DNA of 64,000 bases from Serpula lacrymans var. lacrymans S7.9 (Eukaryota; Basidiomycota; Agaricomycetes; Boletales; Serpulaceae). The stretch spans positions 184,565 to 248,564 of the forward strand of contig NW_006763300.1 in NCBI RefSeq assembly GCF_000218685.1, read 5' to 3'. Positions within the stretch are counted from its first letter, which is position 1, and every line of letters starts with the position of its first letter. Positions 11,180-22,524 of the stretch are shown here, piece after piece. Below the pieces are notes generated by a model, which was given only the letters and a program-made list of their open reading frames with translations, did not search any database and was not told the DNA's origin. The position numbers and the translations under genes were made by a program.

Positions 11180-12047
11180 TTCTCAAGTTTAGAGACAATA
11201 AGGGTGTGAGCGGCAGTTCGATTAGGTTCATTTACAGTAATGTCGCTAATGCGAAGCCTTATCAGCCAGCGTCAACCGCACCGCCAGAGCCGGTAATGTT
11301 TGACCTGATAAAGATGAAAGAGAGCTTGATAAATTCGGAAATGACGATGAACGCCAGATCCAAATGCAACGAGTACACCAATAAAGAGGTATGCGACGAA
11401 ATCCAGAAACAAGGAGATTTGGTTTTTATGCGATTCCTTTGTGTTTGCCCAGTAATTGCCCTAGTTCCAGGTAGCCCACGAGTTGAACGTCGATGAGGAT
11501 GTAAAGAAGAAGTCAAAGATGGGGCTGAATTCCCAGGTGAGTTAACAAGGGACTGTACGGATAAAGCACAAAGAAATTAGAAAGTAAGGATATCACAAGG
11601 TGACAAAGAAAAGTTATTGCGACGCAATAAATGCCTTTCCGTGAACTAGCATGTTTGAACGAGCGGCTTTTCTCTTCATGATCAAACAAGATATCGAGCT
11701 ACAGTTGTCATCCACATCATTTATATCTAGAGGCCCTAAGCTGCTCACTTGCACACGTAGAGATAAAAATATAGACAAGACCCCAGTTCTTTATATTTCG
11801 ACGAGGGTAACTGTAAACAAAAGTGTATCCTAACCTATTCTACAATACTCAAAAAATAAGTCATTCGTAAGCGTCAGTCATTCATGTCATAGCTCGCATG
11901 AAAGCGGGTAGAGGTAAGGGCAGGGGCAGAGAATAAGACAACAATGAACCAAGAAGAGGGCGTAGCGTTTCCGTCGATCAAGTAAGAAAAAAAAAATGGA
12001 GCAGATAAGGGGGAAGAAACCAGAATGAACATGCCCTCGAATATCGT
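11180..12047. other. Intergenic region with a possible short membrane-protein frame
   Basis: No firm gene. On the minus strand, about 11467-11290 reads as a hydrophobic stretch (FLDFVAYLFIGVLVAFGSGV) after NYWANTKESHK, with a plausible intron and stop near 11231. An in-frame stop just upstream and the lack of a start codon keep it from being called. The rest should be the promoter of the zinc finger gene B and 3' flank of the next gene. Confidence 0.3.
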
Positions 12048-13559
12048 TCACCAACCACCGAACCATCCTCTCGGCTGAGGCCTTCTTGCTTGCCTTCCGT
12101 TCCGCACAACCCGTCTACTGGTCGGTATGCCATCCACCTCCACTTCTTCTTCCTCCTCGTATTCATACTCCTCTTCATTCGGTCCTCCAAAGGTCTCCTC
12201 TTCAGTGATAATATCAACTGAAGTGGTTCGGGGAATTGCAGTGGAAAAGGAGGCTGATACAACTTGAGGAGTAGGGAAAGCGGCGAATCGGGTGTTGGCT
12301 GGTGGTGGTACGGTTACGGTTTCGGCTGGCATGGTTTGAGTAAAGGTGACAGTTCTGAATTCGGTTTCGGCAACGACAAGAGGAGGGAGTTCCTGAACCA
12401 AAGAAAAAAGGTTAGCAACACATTCTAACACGAGTAGAAGGAAGACCAGTTGGGTTTTTGCATCGCAAACCGAGAATAACGCGAGAAAAGAAACGGTGAA
12501 TGATTATGTTGCCTTCGGCAAATCACGTGGTGAACGCGTCGCGTCGAATTTCCAACCTTTCGATCGCGTCGACCACCACCAAGAACAACCACACAAAAAA
12601 CACCAACTGGCCTTCACCCTACCACAGGAGGACGAGGGGGACGAGATGAAAAACCGTTGTCCCCCAAGCCCGGACGAAGGAGGGGAGTGAATAATACGGA
12701 CACAATGGATTGAAGGTTTTTTCCGGTTTTTTTAATATTTTTTTATTTATTATAAACACGACGGAAAAAAGCCTCCTTCGTCTCAGAGCTCGGGACGGCG
12801 CGGGATGGGCGGTGGTACCTTGAGTTTTCTCTTTGGACTTGTAGGTTCATAGATGTACTCTTCTTCTACAGTTGGGCTGTCGTTCCCAATAATGCTAGTG
12901 CAAGCAGTAAGCTGAGCCATTCGGTACGCATATCGTAAGAAAACTTACATTAGTTGTTCCATGATCCAAGATTCGCGACGTGACGCATCATGTTCTCTCC
13001 GGTTAACACTCTCTTCGCGACGGGTAATTTCTCGTTCACGCTCGCCAACTCGCAACTCGCGGTCCAAAACCTCCTCAGAACGAATGCCAGCCTCTTTCCA
13101 CCAACCAGGGGGAGCGAGGTCCGCTTCCTTCACAACTTCCTTGATGATAGTTTGCGCAGGAGCATATTCGATTGTTTGAGATGCGAACGAAGGGCAAGGA
13201 GGGCAGGGAGCTTGAGTGGGCAACACACCACCTGGTGCACCAACAAGAAGTTCGGCCTCACGGCGAGCAACCTCAGCCTCTCGCGAGGCAACTGAGCTCT
13301 CGCGGGCTACCAAAACCTGCGAGCGTTTTGGAGTAAGGTATCCCCACAGTCCTGATGACGCGGGGTCGTCTTTGCCGGCTCCACTTGAAGAGGAGGGCAG
13401 TGAAAGCATCACAGCGAGAACAGCGAGAACCAATGATAAAACAAGCAGTAGAGTCGTAGACGAGATGGTACGGTGGTGGTGGTGGCGCTCACGTTCTGAG
13501 CGATGTCTGTGTTCACGTTCACGGTCGCGGTCATGGTGAGATGAAGAAGGTTGAGCCAT
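12048..13559 (-). CDS. Single-pass membrane coiled-coil protein, unknown function
   Basis: Best model: exons 13559-12949, 12894-12819 and 12392-12048, 343 residues. The N-terminus is charged and His/Arg-rich, then one membrane segment (TTLLLVLSLVLAVLAVMLSL). Two stretches of repeated RRE units follow (SREAEVARREAEL; ITRREESVNRREHDASRRES), a coiled coil. The C-terminal exon has an acidic tract (EEEYEYEEEEEVEVDG) and ends PRGWFGGW. The last intron (12818-12393) is 426 nt, unusually long. If it is not spliced, the protein ends after KVPPPIPRRPEL with an AATAAA shortly after, and the 3' exon would belong to a separate gene. I prefer one gene because phase and the acidic motifs match, but this is open. 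No family recognised. Confidence 0.65.
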
Positions 13560-15127
13560 CCTTGCCGTCGTTTGATTCCTGACGCTAATCGAGTTCGATG
13601 GCGACAAGGATGTCGAAGTCTGGGCGCGATATGAAGTCGTGGTGAAAGAACAAAGGACTCAGAGAAGAAAATGGGTGGTTAACGCGGTTGGTACAGGTGA
13701 AGTTGGATAGTGATGGTTTATATGCAGAAAAAGTTTGAGTAAAAAGCAAGGGGAGGGCGTCGCAAGATGAAGGGTAAGAACAAGGTTCAAGAAAGTTGAA
13801 CATCCAATTGTTAAAAATTCCTTATTTACGTTATTTTCTTTATTTGCGTGCTCAATCGGAGCCAAATAATACCCTAACACGTGTACAAACACGAGGCTTT
13901 TCCTGTCAATCCCGTCCAGAAAACAATGGAAAAATAAGACTCGATAGTCGACAACGTGGACACATCAATAACATCTCGACAACCTCACTGTTGTCACTAT
14001 TGGCCAATGCAGCACTCAATGTAAACAACCACGCGGATGCAAGTGTAAAAGCTGTCACTCGAAGATTCGAAGCAGCCTGGTGCGCCTTCGAGGGTGTCCA
14101 CCTTCCTAAATTTACCTAACAATTACATTTTGCTCTAGGTGATCTTCTGTTACTTAGGATACCGTCGCCGGAGCCTACAAGTGCAGGACGTTGGCAGGAC
14201 GCGCTATTACATTCACAATGACAGAAATATCGCGTGCAACGGTTCAACACTAAGCTTATTGACACAGATTTTTAGTAGTGCTTCGCTATCGTATTTCACA
14301 CAAAGCCATATCCTCAGTTGTTTCAACATGTCCAATCTCACGACGATGCTAACATACCATAACCCGACACGGCAATTTGTCTGGGTGAGGTGATACAGTA
14401 GTGAAAGCGATAGAGAGAAAGGACTGTAGCCCGACATCTCGATCGGTCGTTTCATCCAGCCTTCACGCTTTCGTGATTTCGATTGCTCTTGCCTTCTCGC
14501 AGAATCAGCAACCACCATGATCACGTCAACGCGTAAAGAGGTTGGTAAACGTTCTTTGATTTCGAACACCAGAGTACCGGAGGAAGCACTGGAGGCAAAC
14601 TTGTGGGGCGGAAGCTGGGTGGTGGCATCTCGGCAACATTCATATCTGGTCCCGAAGGGCCTAGTCCCCCGTAGGCAGTGCAAAAGCTCCCAAGGAAAAC
14701 AGTTGTTCCATGTTGGCTCTGTCTCAACAACACGAAGGGCTAGGTTTCGACGGCGAGGTCAAATTTCGGTAATGTCTGCGTACTAATTGCAGTTTGTTCG
14801 AGGTGCAAGCAATCTTCTTGGGACTAATGCGAACTTTCATATCTCCCTCCCCGAACGTCCCATTGTAATAATCAACGTGCACCTGCACGCAAGTCGTGGT
14901 TTCTATCGGATGATGCCGCTCACAAAACCTCGAATTCTTAGACGGAAAAAGGTCTCCATTCGAAATTATCGACATAGGCAAATTATATTTGTCAACTGCT
15001 ATTTGAAGTGACAATTACAAAGTGATACAGTTAGTTCGACAAACTTGGTATCTCTGGAGATCCGATAATTGAGCTAAATGGTCAGGAAACAACAACAACA
15101 AAAACAACAAATCCATCGTTAAAGCCT
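13560..15127. other. Intergenic region, no supported gene
   Basis: About 1.6 kb between the membrane/coiled-coil gene and the end of the sphingoid kinase gene. The longest frame (minus, 14683-14213, 156 codons) shows no domain, no clear splice partners and mixed composition. An ACGCGT site sits at 14529-14534. A short poorly conserved gene could be missed. Confidence 0.4.
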
Positions 15128-17111
15128 TCATTTTAAAACTTGCTTGGGTTCCTGAACCTTGAAATTTACCATATAGCGGCCGTATTGACTCAGGAAAGTG
15201 CCTAGCCGTTGGTGCACCTCTACTTGGAAATCCGTGTAGGGGAATTTTTCACCATCCACAGCCAAAATTCCCTTCGATGCCAAAGGTTTTATTCTATAAG
15301 CACTGACTTTGAAGTAGCGGTTCTAGAGGTATAGAATACTGATATCAAAGACAGATCACCTTTCTTATGGGAACCAGACCTACCGTGGTGCTCCAATATG
15401 GAACCCCGTCCTCAGCGCCATCTAAGGCCTTTAAGAGCTTAGCTCGGTTGTCCTTCACCATCTTTAAACAGCTGTTTAGTAGTATAAATGAATATAGACT
15501 CACCACTTCTTTGACAGCTATATCTATCAAGCCATCATCCGGAAGCGACACAGGAAATTGCATAAGACTCCTGAGAAGATCATCTGAATGACGTCAAATG
15601 TGTTTGAATAACTAATCCGCACCGGCTGACATACGGCCCTTTCCCGGCGTATATCCAGATAAAGGGTTTTTCATACGTCGTCCAACCCTCTTCAGTACCT
15701 CCTAGATATCGCAAGGGAGGTAGCTCTTCCAGATCGTCTACACCACTCGACGATGGGTCGCATGGCTTTTGACCTGTATTTTCTTGTGCAAAGCGAGCCA
15801 TCTTCTCCTTGTCGTCTTCAACAAGCCGGAATGACAGCTCCACAGGACATGTTTTCAGCGAGAGTACTAGAAAACAATCATGAATATACGAGCAGATAGA
15901 AACGTTGAAAGGTTGGCTGATGTACCTCCACGAAGGTACCCGTAGAGAAATCGGCTGTCGCCCATCCAGCGCAGATGATCAGTTCCTATGTCTAGATCCG
16001 CCACGAGTCCAATTGATTGCGACATAAATGATATTCTTCGCTTGTCATTCTGTATGAATGAGAAGAGATCAGCCTTCATGGGATGGCCTAGAAACAATGA
16101 TAATAAATCAGCTGGCTCCAGATTTCATTCAATGAAATGTACCTTTCAGAACGTTCAAGGCAGCAGCCAAAGAGTCTAGGCCATCCTGCGGTAACAGTGA
16201 CATGATCAGCGGAGGAACACCAGGTAAGCATATTTTTGTTCACTTCTATGCCCAACAGGTTCAAGGAGAGTGCATTACCAGATCCAGCTGGTATAGGAGC
16301 TATAGGTATAGCGAAGGCTTTGCCAGGTTGTTCATGCTGAGCAAATCCGTTCAATACCTCGTGGATAAGTCCGTCTCCAGAAACGGTGACTACAGCATCG
16401 TACTTCAATTTAAGTTCTTGTGCGATTTCGCAGGCGTGGTTTATATATTCTGTATCTGTCAGACGATGATAATCTAGGAAGACGGCATATGACGTTTGAA
16501 GGCTACTGACATGTGATATCAAGAGTACAGCCGGCAGCTAGGAATACGGGTTCAACTTGATCCGTGAAGATGGATTTTGCCTTCCCCTATCACTGTGATT
16601 AGACTGGCATGTACTGAAACAATGGCAATAAACACACAATTCCTCCACGTGGATTCACGAGAACTTTCAAGGTCTTGCTTTGTTTTGCACCTGATAACAG
16701 GATAAATAAATTTTAGAATGAGGTGTTCGAGTCCAACTAATTAACTGCACCTTTATATGCTGCATCCATCAACTTGTCGGCCCAGTCCATTGCAAAAGTG
16801 TTATGTTCCTCTTCTACAGCACCTTCACATTTACATAATACAAAGTTCTTTTTGTGGTTCCTCGTCAGATAGGAAACTTTCAAGGAGCCTTTGGCGTAAT
16901 AGGCTCCAATAACCTGGCGAAAAGGCACTTGGTCGAGTCGCGTGTTATGCGTACGACAAAAACCGGAAAAACACGAAACAGATGAACATTGACTGGAATG
17001 TTCGTCATCCATAATCCCTCCTCCATAATCCACAATTAGGTCGGCGTCAGTGAATTTCAGTAATACATTTCGTCCGTTGTTCTTCACTGTCAACTCGTGT
17101 GCTGTCGCCAT
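15128..17111 (-). CDS. Sphingoid long-chain base kinase (sphingosine kinase)
   Basis: Phosphorylates sphingoid bases to the 1-phosphates that act in heat stress and growth signalling (yeast LCB4/LCB5 family). Ten exons (17111-16751, 16690-16638, 16586-16511, 16455-16244, 16185-16143, 16087-15926, 15866-15623, 15570-15504, 15461-15384, 15322-15128) join to 496 residues. The diacylglycerol-kinase catalytic fold is complete: VLVNPRGGIGKAKSIF, nucleotide loop VTVSGDGLIHEVLNGF, IPAGSGNALSLNLLG, then the family blocks HPMKADLFSF and GTDHLRWMGDSRFLYGYLRG. The C-terminus has LMQFPVSLPDDGLID and YFKVSAYRIKPL. The N-terminal 120 residues form the lipid- or membrane-contact part. The ATG at 17111 is the first in frame. 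It is divergent from the methyltransferase gene. Some yeast enzymes are longer; nothing looks missing. Confidence 0.95.
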
Positions 17112-17541
17112 GTAGTTGAATGAGTGTCCCGTTCTACTATACAATATCTCAGCTTAGACAGCTGTATCCTGTATAGAGGGTGATGGTAGTACAAGAGGTC
17201 ATACAACTTTTAGAAGTGACCACCAGCCCCACTCACATATACGGGTACTGTCTTGTTGCCAAACAAACTTCTGTAAAGCATCCTCTGCCAAACTACCGGT
17301 GCTGCTGACCTCATCCGAAAGCCGAACAGCTTTCGGAAGCGCGGGACTTGCATATTATGTAACGCACATGCTGGATTGCGGACATCGGACTCCACTATCA
17401 GACAAGAGTGACTCGACATAAAAATACACCGGTATGGGCTGACATGTCCAGATGGTTTAAAAGATAACGATGTTTTTCTTTTCGCTATCATTACGAACTC
17501 GTCCTTTCTTGTGGAACATTTCTTACAAGCCAAAACGCACA
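17112..17541. promoter_or_regulatory. Divergent promoter, sphingoid kinase / methyltransferase
   Basis: 430 bp between two start codons facing away from each other. It must hold both promoters. I see no clear motif other than short pyrimidine tracts before the plus-strand start. Confidence 0.5.
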
Positions 17542-18579
17542 ATGGCGACCAAGGTACACGCCGTTGCTCAGACTGGATTCGGAACAGGCACAAATGACCT
17601 CTACGACCGGTAAGGTGTCGGATTATGGTGATAATGCAGTTTAGTCATCCGTATAATCAGAGCACGCCCGTCCTACCCTTCTCAGTCAATTGCTCACATC
17701 AGAGAGGTCGTCAAGTCTCCTGCTCCCCTCAATGTCGTCGAGTACGTTAGCCACATGTCAGGGGTATCCTTCAAATTCCTTCTGACTGTACCAAAAGAAT
17801 CGGTGCTGGAACCGGTATATTCACCCGAGCATTACTTGCCCATCCTGCATGGACCGCTGATATCCACAAAGTAAAGGCCATCGAGCCCAGTGCTGGAATG
17901 CGCGAGGTGTTCTCCAAAACAGTAGCTGACGATAGAGCCACTGTCGCAGAAGGAACATTTAACCACACTGGTGTGGAGGATGGTTGGGCAGATATCGTCA
18001 TCATAGCCCAAGTAAGTCTTATCTGTCAACCTACACGTCTGCTTGACCGAATGCGTCTAGGCATTCCACTGGTGCCCTGATTATGATAGTGCATCTGCTG
18101 AGTTTGCTCGGATCTTGAAGCCCGATGGTGCAACTGTATGCATCTGGAACCTGGAAGATAGGTTAGTGGTCACGCGCGTCTGTACTGCTCCTTATCTCTC
18201 AAATATGTATTTTAGGGACGGTGCTGGATGGGTCGCTCAACTGCGCGATCGTGTTGAGTCTCACGAGCAAGGCACCCCGCAGTTCCGTCTTGGCCTTTGG
18301 CGTCAAGCATTTGACACTGCATCTTATACTAAGTTGTTCCAACCGCCGGAAGAGAAAGAGTGGACGTACCATCTCCCAGGCTCTGTTGAAATCTGTGTCA
18401 ATCGGGCTCAGAGTAAGAGTTACATAGCTGTCCTTCCTCCAGTCGAGAAAGCCCAGGTAGTGGAGGATATCAAAGCGATATTGGCCAAGGGCGATGGTAA
18501 AGTGTGGATGGATGAAAGTCAGGGGTTATTTGAATACCCTTACAAGACCTTGGTCGTGGTTGCCAGGAAGAATTCATAA
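17542..18579 (+). CDS. SAM-dependent methyltransferase (type 11 domain)
   Basis: Exons 17542-17609, 17661-17741, 17798-18011, 18061-18161 and 18216-18579 give 275 residues. The fold motifs are clear: motif I VVEIGAGTGIFTRALL for SAM binding, acidic VKAIEPSAGMREVF for the ribose contact, and the post-motif region DIVIIAQAFHWCPDYDSA followed by RILKPDGATVCIWN. The start MATKVHAVAQTGFGTGTNDLYDRARPSY matches small soluble methyltransferases of the yeast TMT1/CRG1 type, where the early Arg-Pro-x-Tyr is typical. The substrate cannot be told; such enzymes act on small acids or secondary metabolites. No signal peptide is seen, so cytosolic. It ends about 200 bp before HTD2 on the same strand. Confidence 0.88.
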
Positions 18580-18778
18580 TTTATCTTTGGCCTTGTCAAA
18601 GATTTGGTTTGTATCAACACAATTGTTATGTTGTAGTAGTAGCTTAAAATTATTGTATCGCTACTTGTCACGCAAATGTGAAGACTCGGAAAATAGACTT
18701 CGCCACAATGCGTTCCCAGGCTTACTTATAATTCAGGGCTGTCAACGACAGAGGTCAGCGTAGTTGAACGAAATCACA

Positions 18779-19833
18779 ATGACATTGCTCTTCCCAAGGC
18801 TCATCCACGGACGACGATTCGTTTCTACATCAGCCTTACATGTGGAAGGCCTTGATAAATGGATTGCGTCCAAAAAGCAGCTTGTCTTGCATGATACACT
18901 CCGGGCTGAACATCTCTCTGATCTCTATATTACACTGCCCACTCGTGATGGTGGACAAGGACGACCATACCAACCTCCCAGAGATGGTACACAGTTAAGC
19001 TTCGGACACCATCTAGTATTCTTCCACCCTCGTAATCCTGAGTCAACACTGCGTGCAGATGGGACAGACACTGATTTCTGTCCCCCTGAGCCATTCACGC
19101 GCCGAATGTGGGCAGGAGGATCCATGATATGGAACCGTAACAGTCCGCTGCTGGTCGGGAGCAAAGCGACAGCGGTGTCTACGTTAGAGAAGATTGAAAA
19201 GAAAGGATTTGAGAAGAATACACCCATGGTTTTCGTTAAGCAGAAGATCGAAATAACTATCGAGGGCTCAAATGAACCGTCTGTAGTCGAGGAGAGGTCT
19301 CATGTATACCTAACATCGGGCGGAAACAAGCGTCTGGCACGCGAAGGTGCCAGTGCATATTTCTTTTGCTGATGGACCACATATGCTCATCATATCTGCA
19401 CAGTCCAAGGGCTGCCAACACCAGATTTTTCCTTTCACTTCACACCAAGCCTAACGACACTGTTCCGTTTCTCTGCTCTGACTTTCAACGGCCACTATAT
19501 CCATCTCGACAAGGATTATGCACAGAAAACTGAGGGCTATCCTGGTGAGCATGCCCTGCGAACACAGAACCTACCTGCTGCTCTGCTGACCGCTAAACTC
19601 TAGAGAGACTCGTCCATGGCCCTCTCACGGCTCTCATGCTACTAGAAGCAGTCGTGTTCCAGAAACCTGGTTTGAAGATAAAGTCCTTCGATTACCGAGC
19701 AAGAAACCCCGTCATAGTTAGTCGACCAGTGATTATTAACGGAACCTGGATGGACGAATCGAGAGTGGAGTTATGGTCAACGGACGACAATGGTGTTGTG
19801 GGAATGACAGGTTCTGTCACATATTCAAGATAG
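18779..19833 (+). CDS. HTD2: Mitochondrial hydroxyacyl-thioester dehydratase (HTD2 type)
   Basis: Dehydrates 3-hydroxyacyl-ACP in mitochondrial type II fatty acid synthesis, which supplies lipoic acid precursors. Exons 18779-19346, 19404-19544 and 19604-19833 join to 312 residues. The N-terminus (MTLLFPRLIHGRRFVSTSAL) is basic and Ser-rich, a likely mitochondrial presequence. The first half is the diverged hot-dog repeat with FTRRMWAGGSMIW. The second half has the catalytic-type block FSALTFNGHYIHLDKDYA followed by GYPERLVHGPLTALMLLE, typical of the MaoC/HTD2 family. Length fits. A related peroxisomal or itaconate-pathway hydratase is the main alternative; the presequence favours HTD2. Confidence 0.88.
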
Positions 19834-20220
19834 TCGAAAACCAGTATGTTATAAGATTAAGAGTGTTTGCATGTCTCACTGTTTTGCAGGAAAAATGTAA
19901 CTCGTTTGTGAGGTAGAAATTACGAACTCGTGTTTCTGAGAAAGGGGAATAAGACACGTGGACGGTTTGTTGTAGAATACGATAAAGATCCTCAGAAATA
20001 ACTTGACATAGACAAGCGCTGAACTTTTCCCAACGCGCTAGTGGCTATTCAAACTCCGACAACACGCTTATAAGTCGCGTCGCGTCGCGTTTGTTGATCA
20101 AGACCTGCACTTGAACTACTCCCAACACCAAACCTCTATTTTTCAGTCTCGTCTGTTGTTTTCTATATTCATATTCAAAAGTAACATATTTATTCGTGAT
20201 TGTTTTCTAGGTTACTCAAA
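19834..20220 (+). promoter_or_regulatory. Histone H2B promoter with TCGCG repeats
   Basis: The gap before H2B holds a CACGTG at 19955-19960 and a run of three TCGCG units at about 20075-20090, some 130 bp before the start codon. Such CG-rich repeats resemble the MBF (ACGCGT/CGCGTC) sites used for G1/S transcription. A pyrimidine-rich tract follows near the start. The motif role is inferred from yeast knowledge. Confidence 0.5.
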
Positions 20221-20843
20221 ATGCCTCCCAAAGTAAGTCCCTTCTTTCCTGCTTGATTTCGAACAGCCATTTAAAGCATTAAATCCAGCCTGTCTCTACC
20301 GCTAGCAAGGCCCCTGTGTCTTCCGCTGCTAAAGCACCTGCATCGAAGGCAGCAAAGAAAACGGCCAAGGAGCCAGCGCCTGAAGGCGAGAAGAAGAAGC
20401 GCCGCAAAGCTCGCAAGGAGACCTACAGCTCTTACATCTACAAAGGTCAGTTCATATCTATATGCATTACCATTCTAGTTGCTGAAAGATATGCAGTTTT
20501 GAAGCAAGTACACCCCGATACTGGTATATCCAACAAAGCCATGGCCATTTTGAACTCCTTCGTCAATGACATCTTCGAGCGTATTGCCACTGAAGCTTCC
20601 AGTAAAGTCTCATTTTCAGCTATATCAACACTTCACTGACCGAATCTGCAGAGCTTGCTGCGTACTCCAAGAAGTCGACTATCTCATCACGAGAAATACA
20701 GACTAGTGTACGCCTTATCCTTCCTGGTGAGCTAGCAAAACATGCTATTTCAGAAGGCACCAAATCTGTAACGAGTGAGTGCCACAGTCCTTGTAGATAC
20801 ATTAGTTGCTAATAGTTATCCAGAATTTTCTGCCGGCAAATAA
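20221..20843 (+). CDS. Histone H2B
   Basis: Core nucleosome histone. Five exons: 20221-20232, 20289-20445, 20497-20601, 20652-20774 and 20824-20843, joining to 138 residues. The first coding exon is only ATG plus three codons (MPPK). The tail is Lys/Ala-rich, then [40 protein letters not shown] and [20 protein letters not shown], all textbook H2B. The C-terminus ends TKFSAGK with the ubiquitin-acceptor Lys region [11 protein letters not shown] intact. Note the divided structure: four introns in a histone gene is usual for basidiomycetes, not for ascomycete yeasts. No H2A gene lies next to it in this window. Confidence 0.97.
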
Positions 20844-21000
20844 GCTGTGTCGCTCATTTCCTACGCGATCTTTACTGTATCATATTTGCAATCTATATGT
20901 TGTACAATACACACATCATTAACACCTAGATGAACAAGCTTGAGAGTACGGCTTAAGGTTAAATAATCAACTGAGAATTAGGACTATCCCTCGAACAGGA

Positions 21001-22388
21001 TTAGAAGCCTGTGCAATCTCAAGTTAGATGATGTGGAAAATAGTAGGAAGATGGATACAATACCATATTTATTTCCAGCCTCCTTCCTGTTTCTCCGTCC
21101 CTGAGCAATTCTCTCTTCAAGAGCCTCACGATTCGTGTATGCCTCGGTAAGTAGTGTAGTCAATTGATGGCGAGATCGTGCCCTTCCACCGAGTTTTGCT
21201 CCCTATGAAGAGACAGTCATCAGACAACCTCAACATGTACAGATTATGAAGACTGCTTTTACCTGCACGTTCATCCTAGGTTGAGCAGGTTCGGCATCTC
21301 CTGCCTTGGTGACAGCTTTCTTCGCTTCGCGTTCTTGGATCTCCTTTCGAGCTTTCTCCATCTCGCTGGCCATATCAACCTCCTGAGCATCAGCAGTTGC
21401 GGCAGCCTCAAACCCTCTGGCTGAACCCTTCTCTAGAGCACGGACATGACTGTCGTAGTCTTTCTTCCATTTCTGATAAAACTTTTTATAATATTCTGAA
21501 TCGTACGCCTCCCATGCACCTGTCGGTGTTAAATAGTAGCCCGGGTAAGGATCGTCTGGACTGGGCTCAGGGGGCGTAAACATGTCAACGCGGGGAGCAG
21601 ATGAAATGGAAAAAGACGGTGTAGCTAGCGGAGTCGAGGATATAGGAGGCTTTGAAGAAGATGCCAGACCGTCTACGAGAAAACATGAATGCATGGCAGA
21701 CAAAAATACGAAAATGTACTTTACCCGATGAAAATAAGTCGACAGGGGGTGCAGACGAGACCTTGCGCGGATTTTGTTTGGGGTTGATATCATCCAACGA
21801 AACGTTAGCTTTACCTTTCGCTAGAGATGGAGGGATCATGAAAGTTGACTGCACACTTTGCGCTGTTTCTGGATTGTCCGTTGACGTAGACCCGGTGTGG
21901 TGCATACAGTCTTCGTCATCTCCCTCCGGACTGGGAGCCGATGGCGCTGAATCTTTCGTATGTGATGTACGAAATACGAGACCAGGACCTTGGCCAGCGC
22001 CGAGAACACGCTGCGGAGCAGGTTTAAGAGATGTTTTCTGCTTTGGTGCAGGTAGCATAGACACGAGTGAGGAGGCGCCTGCCCCAGTCGTTAATCTTGG
22101 TTTTTTTGCAGGCGGTGGCTCATCCCTTGATTTTGATTCTTCATCTTCTGGGAGTAAAGCTGGGAGACCGATGGCTATTTTCTTAGGTGCTCGCTTTGTC
22201 TTTGAAGGTGCTGAGGAACCATTTGTTGCTTGAGTGATAATGGAACGTTTGGGCGCAGGAAGTGAAAAAGATGATTTTGGAGGAGGTGGTAGTTCAGCAG
22301 CCAATGAAGAGGTGGATTTTGTCCCCAACTCCAAGGCTACCTCGTTGTCGCTTTCGTTGTCGCTGCCGTAGTCCTCGATGCCTAGCAT
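21001..22388 (-). CDS. PRCC-like proline-rich nuclear protein
   Basis: Homolog of human PRCC, a spliceosome-associated nuclear protein reported to bind the checkpoint protein MAD2B. Exons 22388-21725, 21672-21263, 21202-21064 and 21008-21001 give 406 residues. The start MLGIEDYGSDNESDNE is the family opening, so the further-upstream ATG at 22490 is not used. The middle is Pro/Ser/Lys-rich with nuclear-type basic patches (KTKRAPKK, AKKPRL). The C-terminal conserved domain runs from GYYLTPTGAWEAYDSEYYKK to GGRARSRHQLTTLLTEAY and ends NRKEAGNKYGF. The last coding exon holds only the last two codons and stop, recovered because the family always ends KYGF. Divergent from NUP133 with 136 bp between starts. 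Confidence 0.9.
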
Positions 22389-22524
22389 GTTCGTGGTGGT
22401 GTGGTACAGACGTTTACTCTTGTTTGGCCTCACATTCTTAACGCGTCCAGCTTGCGAAATAGTCCAATGCCGCTCCAACCTGAAGGCCATTGTTTCATCT
22501 TAGACAACTACCACCACTGCGACA

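Noticed and set aside
14213..14683. 156-codon minus-strand frame
   Set aside because: No domain, no convincing splice partners and odd composition; may be chance.
16468..16510. 37 nt intron with nearer acceptor in the sphingoid kinase
   Set aside because: The acceptor 18 nt further on gives DITYTEYINHACEIAQ, the right length for the family, and a normal 55 nt intron.
21652..22233. 193-codon plus-strand frame
   Set aside because: Antisense shadow of the PRCC-like gene; no domain, and the minus-strand model explains the region fully.
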